From positions 1 to 32,004 of the forward strand of contig CAZJGS010000013.1 in assembly GCA_964545735.1 (NCBI GenBank): a DNA stretch of 32,004 nucleotides, written 5' to 3'. The notes beneath the pieces were generated by a model. The model was not told the DNA's origin, ran no database searches, and was given only the letters and a program-made list of their open reading frames with translations. A program made the translations under genes and the position numbers. Positions 24,299-32,004 of this stretch are shown in pieces (positions within the stretch are counted from its first letter, which is position 1; each line of letters starts with the position of its first letter). The stretch comes from Pleomorphochaeta sp964545735. Lineage in GTDB: Bacteria > Spirochaetota > Spirochaetia > Sphaerochaetales > Sphaerochaetaceae.

Positions 24299-25162
24299 CT
24301 ATATTGATGTCTCTCTCATTAATTCTTTAATTTGTTTCATGCATAAATCAAGCCAATCATCTGGAGCATGATTCTTTTTCCAAGGATGAGTTAAACTGCT
24401 GGAACTATTAATTCTAGCTAGATAAAGAGGGTAATTAGCATCGCTTAAAGTGTCCATTACATCTTTTGCACTTCCACCTTGAGACCCAACTCCTGGTATT
24501 AGCATAGGTATTTTTTTATCACTATAATATTTTGCAATATTGGATAATTCATTCATTGAAGTGGCTCCAACTACAGCACCTATACCAATTTCACTTTTAC
24601 TCCATTTAACTATGTTTTCACTAACTTCCAAGTACAAGGGTTTATCATTTTCACAAATTAAATTCTGGAAATCTTTTCCACCAGGATTACTGGTTCTATT
24701 TAATACATATAAACCTTTATTTTTTACTTGGAAAGGAGAAATAGAATCACTTCCCATGTAGGGAGATACTGTGGTTGCATCACAATTCCAACAATCAAAG
24801 GCTTCAATTGAATAATTTAAACTGCTTCTAGCAATGTCTCCTCTTTTAGAGTCCAATATTATTGGAATCGAGGGGAAGAAGTTTTCAAGCATGTCTAAAA
24901 CATCACTTAAAGCGAGGGAGCCTTCAAACATTTCATCTCTTGGTTTATCAAGAGCTTGATAATATCCAATGTTTGGTTTAAAAGCGGCAGGAACTAGTCC
25001 TGATAAGCTCATTCGTCTAAACAAAGTATAAAAATAATCATTCATTACTTCTCTAATACTTTTATCAGATTCTGGTAAAACATCCATTTTCGGGTCTAGA
25101 CCCATACAAGCAATATTTTTCACATGTATTGCACTTTCTTCTAGCTTTTCAATATAATTCAT
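24299..25162 (-). CDS. pyrF: Orotidine 5'-phosphate decarboxylase (type 2)
   Basis: Forms UMP from OMP, the last step of the pathway. The catalytic tetrad motif DSKRGDIARSS is at 104-114. N-terminal CMGLDPKMDVLP and FKPNIGYYQA, then VSPYMGSDS and PGVGSQGG, match the long type 2 family of about 270-290 aa. AGGAG overlaps the pyrE stop 5 nt before this ATG, so the genes are translationally linked. Confidence 0.95.
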   Translation of the reverse strand: MNYIEKLEESAIHVKNIACMGLDPKMDVLPESDKSIREVMNDYFYTLFRRMSLSGLVPAAFKPNIGYYQALDKPRDEMFEGSLALSDVLDMLENFFPSIPIILDSKRGDIARSSLNYSIEAFDCWNCDATTVSPYMGSDSISPFQVKNKGLYVLNRTSNPGGKDFQNLICENDKPLYLEVSENIVKWSKSEIGIGAVVGATSMNELSNIAKYYSDKKIPMLIPGVGSQGGSAKDVMDTLSDANYPLYLARINSSSSLTHPWKKNHAPDDWLDLCMKQIKELMRETSI

Positions 25163-25170
25163 GCTTTCTC

Positions 25171-25869
25171 CTAACTTTCTACTCTCTCAAATCCACGTTT
25201 TACACCCCAACCAAATGGATCTTCTCTCCACTCTCTTAAAGCTTTAGCTTCTTCTTCATCTACATATTTAATTTCTAAAGCTCTTTTTACCATTGTATCA
25301 TAGTCTAATATTGTAAGGGCTTCACATTTTGGATCTAATGATTCAAAAGCTACCTTAGAGGCTTCAAGGCCATAGGTAAAAATAGCTAAAGTATAAGGGC
25401 AAAAACCTTCACTTTCTACAATTGCTTTTACAGCTTTTATGGAAGAGCCGCCTGTAGAAATTAAATCTTCAATCAATAAGACTTTTTTGCCTTCATAACT
25501 ATGAGTATTACCCAAGCCTTCAATCTTTTGATTTAGTCCGTGGGTTTTAGAAGAGGATCTTACATAGGTCAAACTCTTGTTTAGTTTATCAGCAAGTGTT
25601 GTAGCATGAGGTATTCCAGCTGTTGCAGTTCCTGCAATATTATCTGGATCAAAGCTTAAAGCTTTACACATTTCACTAAAAGCTGTGGCAATTAAGTCTC
25701 TAGCCTCATAACTTGAAAGCAATATTCTATTGTCATTATATATTGGCATTCTATAGCCACTAGCCCAGGTAAAGGGATCATTTACTTGTAGTTTGATTGC
25801 ACCTAATTCCAAAGCTATATCTGCTAATTGATATCCAAATTCACTCTTTATGCCGTCTACTGATTTCAT
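25171..25869 (-). CDS. pyrE: Orotate phosphoribosyltransferase
   Basis: Adds PRPP to orotate to form OMP. The PRPP-binding loop VLLIEDLISTGGSS lies at 130-143. The N-terminal FTWASGYRMPIYNDNR is the typical PyrE substrate region, with GTATAGIPHAT following. 232 aa. SD AGGAG sits 6 nt before the ATG in the 9-bp gap after pyrBI. Confidence 0.95.
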   Translation of the reverse strand: MKSVDGIKSEFGYQLADIALELGAIKLQVNDPFTWASGYRMPIYNDNRILLSSYEARDLIATAFSEMCKALSFDPDNIAGTATAGIPHATTLADKLNKSLTYVRSSSKTHGLNQKIEGLGNTHSYEGKKVLLIEDLISTGGSSIKAVKAIVESEGFCPYTLAIFTYGLEASKVAFESLDPKCEALTILDYDTMVKRALEIKYVDEEEAKALREWREDPFGWGVKRGFERVES

Positions 25870-25878
25870 AGAGTTCTC

Positions 25879-27471
25879 CTATTTACTTGATTTAAAAATT
25901 TCTTTAAAGCTATGAGCTTGTCCACAATAATTACATATAAACTTTTGATCTTTTGTTCTAAAGAACATGGCTTCAACACCTTCCCCTTGGGTTGGATTCG
26001 ATATACATGCTTCATTTTTACAACACATATCATCAAAATTATATATCCTAGGTGGCATTGTAGTCCTATATTTTTCTACTACAATATTATCTTTAATTAT
26101 GTTTAAAGTACACCCAGGTGCAATTGCTGCTAATCTCTTTAACTCTTTTCTACTAAAGGTTTTATTGCCAGGTCTAAAAAGTATTCCTTTGTATTGTCCA
26201 CAGGAACTACAACTTACCCATTCCCCACCTCTTTGATCATCTAATTCAATGATTTTGCTTATTAGGGCCATATGTTCTCTAATTTCTTTTGGGCTGTCCC
26301 CTTTGCATATATGATCTATTACAATACCTGTATTTATGGGATTAACACCTTCACTATAATCCTTTTTCTTTTTAGGATTGTTGGTGGTTTCAACCTTGAA
26401 AATATATTCCTCATCAGTATACTTATTTTCCAATTGAATTGTTGGCCTAAAGTCACTTCCAAGAGATCCCCCTAATAAGCCTAACAAGATTATTCTTACA
26501 TACATTCCATTTATTGATTGTTTTTCCCAACCATTTAAGGAGGTTTTATCTAAAAACAGTGGAATTGTAGGTGTTAATTTATGTCTTGGTAGTGGATGGT
26601 AGAATTTAGTATTGAGAGGTAACCTATCTAAAAACTCTCTTCTAAAAGTTATTGCTTTTCTTAACTCTGTTTGACGTTTTAATATTTGCTCTCCCATTCT
26701 CTCTAATTGAGGTCGGGTAAAATACCACTTGGTAGCAATTTTAGAACTGTTTAAATATTCTTCAATAGAATTATATATACTTACATCAAAACCATTATCT
26801 CTCATATTACTTAGATAAGTTTCAGGCATTGCTAATTCTACTGGAGCTACCAAATCTATTTTTACATTCTTAAATAGTTTTAAGCCATTAGCCTTGGAAT
26901 GAACTGTTCTACCATGAAATAAATCACCAACCAATGCAATATGGAGATCATTGTAATCAAAATCATTATCTTCTAAAAAAGTGTATTCATCTAACAACTC
27001 TTGAGTTGGATGCTCATGTTTGCCGTCTCCTGCATTTATAAAGGAAGGTTTTCTTACCAAAGTATTTCGGTTTGCAAATTGAGAGCATTGGTTTTCTAAA
27101 TGTGCACAAACTCCCTCAACTTTACTTCGTATGACAAATATTGAATTGGCATATCCCGCTAGTGTATTAAAAGTATCACTATAACTTTCACCTTTGTTAA
27201 AGGATGAAGTAGAAGCAGATAATTCGCTTACTTTTGTCAAATGGAATTTGGCAGCATTTTTAAAAGACTCTTTTGTTCTTGTAGAATCTTCCAAAAAAAC
27301 TTCATAAATACCAAAGTCTGGATCATTAATTCTAAAGTCATCAAGCATCTTTTTTTCATTATTTTCCATTGCATCTTTCAGAGCTTTTACTTTTTCAAAT
27401 AAATAAGCCCTCTCTTCAATATTAAAATCATCAATAACACACAAAGATCTTCCTACAAAAAAATTATCCAT
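25879..27471 (-). CDS. Aspartate carbamoyltransferase, PyrB-PyrI fusion
   Basis: Commits carbamoyl phosphate to pyrimidines. Residues 1-~350 are the catalytic subunit: carbamoyl-phosphate loop EDSTRTKESF (61-70), GDGKHEHPTQ (148-157), VGDLFHGRT (181-189) and HPLPRH (292-297). Residues ~375-530 are the regulatory subunit: GIVIDHI (382-388), nucleotide-binding core, and the zinc site C484-x4-C489 and C513-x2-C516. Such fusions are known in Thermotoga and Treponema. An additional CSSC pair (421-424) lies inside the regulatory domain and is not part of the standard zinc site. First structural gene of the operon, ATG preceded by GGGAG, 13 nt after an attenuator. Confidence 0.95.
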   Translation of the reverse strand: MDNFFVGRSLCVIDDFNIEERAYLFEKVKALKDAMENNEKKMLDDFRINDPDFGIYEVFLEDSTRTKESFKNAAKFHLTKVSELSASTSSFNKGESYSDTFNTLAGYANSIFVIRSKVEGVCAHLENQCSQFANRNTLVRKPSFINAGDGKHEHPTQELLDEYTFLEDNDFDYNDLHIALVGDLFHGRTVHSKANGLKLFKNVKIDLVAPVELAMPETYLSNMRDNGFDVSIYNSIEEYLNSSKIATKWYFTRPQLERMGEQILKRQTELRKAITFRREFLDRLPLNTKFYHPLPRHKLTPTIPLFLDKTSLNGWEKQSINGMYVRIILLGLLGGSLGSDFRPTIQLENKYTDEEYIFKVETTNNPKKKKDYSEGVNPINTGIVIDHICKGDSPKEIREHMALISKIIELDDQRGGEWVSCSSCGQYKGILFRPGNKTFSRKELKRLAAIAPGCTLNIIKDNIVVEKYRTTMPPRIYNFDDMCCKNEACISNPTQGEGVEAMFFRTKDQKFICNYCGQAHSFKEIFKSSK

Positions 27472-27484
27472 ATTCGCTCCCTAT

Positions 27485-27512
27485 AAAAAAATCAGCCTCA
27501 AAAAGACTGACT
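27485..27512 (-). terminator. pyr attenuator (intrinsic terminator before pyrB)
   Basis: On the minus strand a 7-bp stem TCAGTCT / AGGCTGA (one G-U, arms 27504-27510 and 27492-27498) with a 5-nt loop is followed by seven U (27491-27485). It begins 2 nt after the leader ORF stop and ends 13 nt before the pyrB ATG. A ribosome at the leader stop would cover its 5' arm. Confidence 0.75.
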
Positions 27513-27590
27513 TTATATAATAAATAAATAAAAAACAGAAGCAGCTGATTTCTTATATAATCTGTGATATAAGCTTTTCATTAATTTCAT
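27513..27590 (-). CDS. pyr operon leader peptide (PyrL-like candidate)
   Basis: The ATG at 27588-27590 has AGGAG (27597-27601) 6 nt upstream. The 25-codon ORF starts MKLMKSLYHR and ends VFYLFII. Its last eight codons and stop are built on a run in which 17 of 25 bases are U, and the TAA abuts the terminator hairpin. The peptide is basic with a hydrophobic end and has no sequence likeness to E. coli PyrL that I can see. The likeness is in the arrangement: leader ORF, U-rich pause tract, terminator, pyrB. Confidence 0.65.
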   Translation of the reverse strand: MKLMKSLYHRLYKKSAASVFYLFII

Positions 27591-27626
27591 ACACTACTCC
27601 TAAATATTTTAATCCAAATTTTTTTA

Positions 27627-27655
27627 ATACTATTGAAAAAGATAGACTATATCAA
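27627..27655 (-). promoter_or_regulatory. pyr operon promoter with spanning inverted repeat
   Basis: -35 TTGATA (27650-27655, 5/6), 17-bp spacer, -10 TAGTAT (27627-27632). Predicted +1 is near 27620, about 30 nt before the leader ORF and ~150 nt before pyrB. Inverted repeat arms ACTATTGA (27629-27636 and 27652-27659) overlap both hexamers, so a protein bound there would block the promoter. Confidence 0.6.
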
Positions 27656-27717
27656 TAGTTTTAAAGTAAATAGGGTAATATTTATTGAACTTTTGCAAAA
27701 TTAAATATTAACTAATA

Positions 27718-30279
27718 TTAAGCTTTTTTAGAGCCTTTATCATCATTTTTTGTTATATTATCACTTGAAACTTTAGGCTTTTTTATAACTTTTCCACTAG
27801 CTGATGGATCATTTTCTAGAAAATCGAAAATTTTATCATAATCAACATTATTATCAGCTCTATAGGAAGAATTGAAAACTGTTTGTCCAAATTCTTCAGG
27901 TTTTTTCCAGTTGCTTTTCATGCTAGCTAAAGGAGCAGTTGAATGCTTTTTCTGCCATTGAATGTTTAGTATTTTTCTATACTTTAAGCTTTGTTTGTAA
28001 ACTTTTATAGCTTTGTATCTTGAAGTTACAGATCTAGTTTTTTTACGACCCGCTGGACCATAAAAATATTTATCACCATGCTTACTCCCGTAACCATACC
28101 CATATTTTGAACTCGTATTAACTGTAGTTTCTGCTTCGTTTGGTAAACAAGCATTAAATACAACACCTGCAATTTTATGTTCAACTCTACTAAGTGCTTC
28201 TAATAAGGCCTTTAAAGCTGGTTTTGTGGTAATATTTGCTCTTACAGTAATAATCAAGGAATCAAATCTTTCACTAAAAGCCATAACTTCAGATGCATAA
28301 TCTAAAGGTGGAGCATCAATTAATATATAATCATAATAAGGGCCAATTAAGGCATTTAAATAATCCATTTTAGGGTTTGTCAAAACAGCAATTGGAACAA
28401 GTGGCAATCTTCCTGGAGGTAAGATATTTAACAAGGGAATATTGTCAATTGGCTGTAATACAATATCTTCAAATTTTATATTTGGCTCTAAAATTAAATT
28501 AACAAGACCTTGTTTTGCCCTGGAATAACCAAATTTTGCTTCAATTGATGGCAATCTAAAGTCTCCATCAACTATCAATACTCTACTCCCCATATTAGCC
28601 AAACAAAGGGCCATATTAGCTATTAAGGTACTTTTACCTTCACTAACATCACAAGAGGTTACTACAAAACTTCTATTCTTACCAGCTTCAGTTGAGTAAA
28701 TAATATTGGAAACAATTGCCATATATTTTTCACTTTCATAAGCAAGAGGATTTTCATATACTGACAAATTTTGATAACCTATAGACTTTTTACCTAAAGG
28801 GTTTATAGTTTTATCTTTTATAAGAGGAATCCAACCAAGTAAGGGGACTTTTGTATTTTTTAATATTTTCTTAACATGTTCTGTGGTTTTAAGAGTATTA
28901 TCAGCCATATCAATAACCAAAGCTAAGAGGAAACCTAAAGCAGCTCCTAACAGCATTGCGACAGCTAATATAAGTAATTTATTTGGACTAACAGGGGCTT
29001 TTGGTACAATTGCGCTATCAACTAAGGTTACATTACCTGTAACAGCAGCTTCAACAAGTTTTACTTCCTCTAGCATAGTTCTAAGTTGAACACCTATTTG
29101 TTGTAATACAGATACATCTCGTTGTAATTCGATAACTCTTCTTTCAATAATTGGAAGTTGATCCAACTCTTTATTAAATTGCAAAGATCTAGAGCCTAAT
29201 ACCGATAAACAAACATTACAAGTTTCAATAGTTATTACAGATCTTCCATATTCACTTAAAAGAGAAGCAACAAAAATATCATCCCCTGAATATGGGGCTA
29301 ATTGATGATTTATAATATCAAGTAATTTTTTAGAAGTTGAGGATAAGCTACTTTTTAATTCACTAATTCTTGAGCCAACACCCTCGGAGTTATCCAAAGA
29401 CATTGAAGCATTAACAGCTTCATACATTATTAGCTCAGATTGAATAACTGAAAACCCTTTTATTAAAATATCAAAATCAGGGTCACTTGTTAATTCTTTA
29501 ACTGTAGGTAAAACTATATTTTTATCAAGAAGATTTGCGTAAATTGTACCAATTTTACTTTCAGCTTCAATTTTTTGTAATTTTAATGGTTCTTTTCTAA
29601 GTTCATAATAAGAAATTTGATCTACAAGCATTGAAGATTTTTCTGTTAGTTGTAGGACTCCTGATTCTTCTTTGAAATCACTTAATTTATTTGAAGCTTC
29701 TTTTAATTCTCTTTCATTGATTGGAATTTGTTGCTCTAAAAATTCTTTTTGCGTAGTTTTAGAGTTCTTTGCAATTCTAGTTAATAAATTATCATAACTT
29801 ACAGATAGGGCATTAGCAAAATCTGCCGCAAATATAGGATTTTCATCAGTAACTGAAATAGAAACTAATTTTGTATCTTTGACTGAAGAGACTGAAATCT
29901 TACCACTTTTGGAACCTATTTTAAAAAATTCACTGTAGGCAATACCTTCTGAATCCTTATATTTCGATAAGTCTAACAATTCTATTGCAGCATCTATATT
30001 TGTTCTACTTTTTAACAACTCTACCTCAGTTGAAATTTTAGAGGAACTTGAGCTCATATTAGTTAGCATCAAATCATCTAGAGAAGAGGAGGTTATTATA
30101 GGTTCTACTAAAACTGTAACGGTAGACGAATATTGAGGTATTACATATTGAAGATATATTACAGCTCCAATTACAACTATAATTAATGTAGTGAGAAACC
30201 AAACAAACCTTGATCTAAAAATCTCCCACAACTCAGATATACTTATGCCTTCTTCATTTATATTATTATCAAAATCCAC
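27718..30279 (-). CDS. Wzz/Wzc-type polysaccharide copolymerase fused to BY-kinase
   Basis: Controls assembly and export of a surface polysaccharide. The N-terminal Wzz domain has TM1 (about 26-46), periplasmic coiled-coil (about 170-410), and TM2 (about 434-457) after a proline-containing segment (VPKAPVSPNK). The tyrosine autokinase domain follows: Walker A SCDVSEGKST (542-551), Walker A' VLIVDGDFR (567-575), Walker B YILIDAPP (651-658). A tyrosine cluster (KYGYGY ... KYFYG, 725-741) is the likely autophosphorylation site. A basic ~110-residue tail continues to 853. The start is GTG with AGGAG 6 nt before. It follows the SLBB gene by 17 bp. Confidence 0.92.
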   Translation of the reverse strand: MDFDNNINEEGISISELWEIFRSRFVWFLTTLIIVVIGAVIYLQYVIPQYSSTVTVLVEPIITSSSLDDLMLTNMSSSSSKISTEVELLKSRTNIDAAIELLDLSKYKDSEGIAYSEFFKIGSKSGKISVSSVKDTKLVSISVTDENPIFAADFANALSVSYDNLLTRIAKNSKTTQKEFLEQQIPINERELKEASNKLSDFKEESGVLQLTEKSSMLVDQISYYELRKEPLKLQKIEAESKIGTIYANLLDKNIVLPTVKELTSDPDFDILIKGFSVIQSELIMYEAVNASMSLDNSEGVGSRISELKSSLSSTSKKLLDIINHQLAPYSGDDIFVASLLSEYGRSVITIETCNVCLSVLGSRSLQFNKELDQLPIIERRVIELQRDVSVLQQIGVQLRTMLEEVKLVEAAVTGNVTLVDSAIVPKAPVSPNKLLILAVAMLLGAALGFLLALVIDMADNTLKTTEHVKKILKNTKVPLLGWIPLIKDKTINPLGKKSIGYQNLSVYENPLAYESEKYMAIVSNIIYSTEAGKNRSFVVTSCDVSEGKSTLIANMALCLANMGSRVLIVDGDFRLPSIEAKFGYSRAKQGLVNLILEPNIKFEDIVLQPIDNIPLLNILPPGRLPLVPIAVLTNPKMDYLNALIGPYYDYILIDAPPLDYASEVMAFSERFDSLIITVRANITTKPALKALLEALSRVEHKIAGVVFNACLPNEAETTVNTSSKYGYGYGSKHGDKYFYGPAGRKKTRSVTSRYKAIKVYKQSLKYRKILNIQWQKKHSTAPLASMKSNWKKPEEFGQTVFNSSYRADNNVDYDKIFDFLENDPSASGKVIKKPKVSSDNITKNDDKGSKKA

Positions 30280-30296
30280 AATTATCTCCTACTAAA

Positions 30297-31868
30297 TTAA
30301 AATAAACCTATAACTGCGTTAATTAATGCTAAACTAGCGGTTACAATTGCTAAAACTGATGCTACAGTTGCTACGTCTGTTGAAAAAGTATTTTTTTCAA
30401 CATGAATAGTCGCCTCTGAGGGTATATAAGAATCAGTGCTTATCTTTTTTCCATCTTTATCTTTTATTGTTATTTTATCATCGGCATCCTGACTTAATCC
30501 ACCAGCTAATGCTATATAATAACTTATTTTTTTATCAGGTTCATATGCATAAGCGCTAGCTCTTGCAACTGCACCTTGAACATTTACAAATTTTTGATCA
30601 AAAGGAATTACTATTTTATCTCCAGCTTGTAAGGCAAAATTATCTTCCACATCTTTTGTTAGATAAGAAAGAATGTCAATATTTATTGTCTCTCCATTCC
30701 GTAGTAGATAAGAGTTAAGTAAATCACTTGTACTTGTAAATCTAGGAGAAATTGTTTCTAACATAAGCTCTAGGTTTTCACCTGGAAAGAAATTATATAT
30801 TAAAAAGCCTCTAGCCATTCCTAATAAAGAAGCTGTGGTTGAATTATTAGTACTTGTATCTTTAATAGCACCTTCAAGTCTAATACTATTTTTTTCTATC
30901 TTGATGCTTGGTGCAATAATTTTATCTAAATTATTAATTTCAATATAACTATTATAAGAAGTTTTAATTTCTTGATAAATATTTTTTTCACTGTCATAGC
31001 GACTAATTATTATATTTTTTTTATCTGCACTAGGAAATAAGCCTCCACAATATTCATTTAATATAATGGATAAAGTCTCATAGCCTTTTAATTGATAAGT
31101 ACCAGCTTTATAAACATTTCCATTTACATTAACAACCCTTTGTGAAGGTTTTAATATTACAGTATCACCAACTTTTAATAATGGGTTTTGATCTGTCTGT
31201 CCTTTTTTCAAGGCCAAATACAAATCATAATGTTTTATTTCACCATTTCTATCTTTAATCTCTATATCTCTTGTATTTGCATTGAAAGAAGCAACATTAA
31301 CAACATGACTTAATTTACTTAAACCATTGGCTAGATAAGTTGAAGAACTAACAACCTCTCCTGTTACTTGAACTGCAAAAACTCCAAGCGATACTAGAGT
31401 TGCTTGAGGAAAAGAAAAAGAATAATAAGTGGAAATATTGTTTTGTATTTTACTTGTTAAGGAATTTAATGTCATATTTTCAGCATCGATAACACCTATT
31501 AATGGAATATTTACCATAAATTTGCTATCTACTTGCAATAATAATTGTTTTTGCTCATCTCCATCTTGATAGTCAATTCTAAAGGTATCACCGGGGGTGA
31601 TTGGATAATTAGAATCACTAATAGCTTGAAGTAAAAGTACTGAAGGATCAATTTCTTTTATTATATTGGGCAGACCTAATTGTTGATTAAAAGTCTGAGA
31701 TTCGATATTTATAGCATCTAATTCATTACCTTCAAAGTTATTGAATAAGGGGGAATTGATAACATAACCAGATACATCTTGGCTATAATCAGCAGAATAT
31801 ATATTTAAATTAAATATTAAACCAAATGCTAAAATAACAATTATGGTTTTCTTTATACTAAAATGCAT
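30297..31868 (-). CDS. SLBB-domain polysaccharide export protein (Wza-like)
   Basis: Periplasmic or outer-membrane part of a polysaccharide exporter. The signal peptide MHFSIKKTIIVILAFGLIFN has likely cleavage after YSA near residue 25, with no lipobox cysteine. A Poly_export region (YPITPGDTFRIDY, about 89-101) is followed by at least two SLBB repeats: VNVNGNVYKAGTYQLKGYETLSIIL, and later VNVQGAVARASAYAYEP with YYIALAGGLSQDADD. A final hydrophobic stretch (VASVLAIVTASLALINAVIGLF) could be the membrane helix. 523 aa. SD AAGGAG 6 nt before the ATG. Together with the kinase fusion it forms a two-gene export unit; no glycosyltransferase lies in the window. Confidence 0.88.
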   Translation of the reverse strand: MHFSIKKTIIVILAFGLIFNLNIYSADYSQDVSGYVINSPLFNNFEGNELDAINIESQTFNQQLGLPNIIKEIDPSVLLLQAISDSNYPITPGDTFRIDYQDGDEQKQLLLQVDSKFMVNIPLIGVIDAENMTLNSLTSKIQNNISTYYSFSFPQATLVSLGVFAVQVTGEVVSSSTYLANGLSKLSHVVNVASFNANTRDIEIKDRNGEIKHYDLYLALKKGQTDQNPLLKVGDTVILKPSQRVVNVNGNVYKAGTYQLKGYETLSIILNEYCGGLFPSADKKNIIISRYDSEKNIYQEIKTSYNSYIEINNLDKIIAPSIKIEKNSIRLEGAIKDTSTNNSTTASLLGMARGFLIYNFFPGENLELMLETISPRFTSTSDLLNSYLLRNGETINIDILSYLTKDVEDNFALQAGDKIVIPFDQKFVNVQGAVARASAYAYEPDKKISYYIALAGGLSQDADDKITIKDKDGKKISTDSYIPSEATIHVEKNTFSTDVATVASVLAIVTASLALINAVIGLF

Positions 31869-32004
31869 AATTGTCTCCTTTTGCGTTAAAATTAGTAATA
31901 TAGTGCCTCATAAACATCAAAAAGTCTAGTACTAAATATCATCATCATTATAAGAATCTATCTAATAAAGTTAAATAAAAACCGTGGTGAAATGAGTAAA
32001 ATAG

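Noticed and set aside
27676..27710. Inverted repeat TAATATTTA / TAAATATTA after the kinase gene as a terminator
   Set aside because: No U tract follows the hairpin on the minus strand; AT-rich pairing of this size is common in this sequence.
31850..31909. Short minus-strand ORF overlapping the SLBB gene start
   Set aside because: No SD in front of it and no associated hairpin; likely chance, unlike the leaders of corA and pyrB.

Overview
The window is AT-rich and densely coded. It looks like a low-GC, fermentative bacterium with two membranes. A Wza-like SLBB export protein with a signal peptide next to a Wzz/BY-kinase fusion points to an outer membrane. The single-chain PyrB-PyrI aspartate transcarbamoylase, the short ComEC and the DUF4143 ATPase together make a spirochaete my best guess, but no marker here proves it. 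No tRNA, rRNA, insertion sequence or CRISPR array was seen.

Layout. 1-2227: tail of an unknown plus-strand gene, a terminator, then tyrA-like and mtaB (minus). 2228-4963: three tandem 22-bp palindromes at an exact 33-bp period in front of a DUF4143 ATPase gene, then pta (plus). 4964-5455: no ordinary gene, but a strong minus promoter in front of a 26-residue signal-peptide-like ORF. 5456-11083: minus operon HAD phosphatase, phosphohexomutase, unknown membrane protein, comEC, rsmA. 11163-12383: divergent RlmI-like methyltransferase. 12536-13237: flavin reductase. 13641-18529: D-xylose cluster (DUF4432 mutarotase-like protein, xylA, xylB and divergent araC). 18589-19725: corA preceded by a short leader ORF. 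19857-21425: unknown membrane protein. 21522-27655: complete pyr operon after carbamoyl phosphate (pyrBI, pyrE, pyrF, pyrDK, pyrC) behind a leader-peptide attenuator. 27718-31868: polysaccharide export pair.

The most interesting content is regulatory. (1) The pyr leader holds a consensus-like promoter, a leader ORF with a good Shine-Dalgarno (SD) site, a U-rich tract and an intrinsic terminator directly before pyrB. This matches the logic of the enterobacterial pyrBI attenuator. (2) A 21-codon ORF with acidic and proline residues and a near-perfect SD precedes corA, resembling the Mg-responsive leader peptides MgtL and CorL. (3) The start codon of comEC lies inside a hairpin-plus-U-tract terminator. 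(4) Three genes without SD sites (HAD phosphatase, rlmI-like, araC) have -10 boxes that put the transcript start at or within about 2 nt of the start codon, which suggests leaderless mRNAs.

All calls come from reading the sequence by eye. No similarity search, folding program or promoter model was run.
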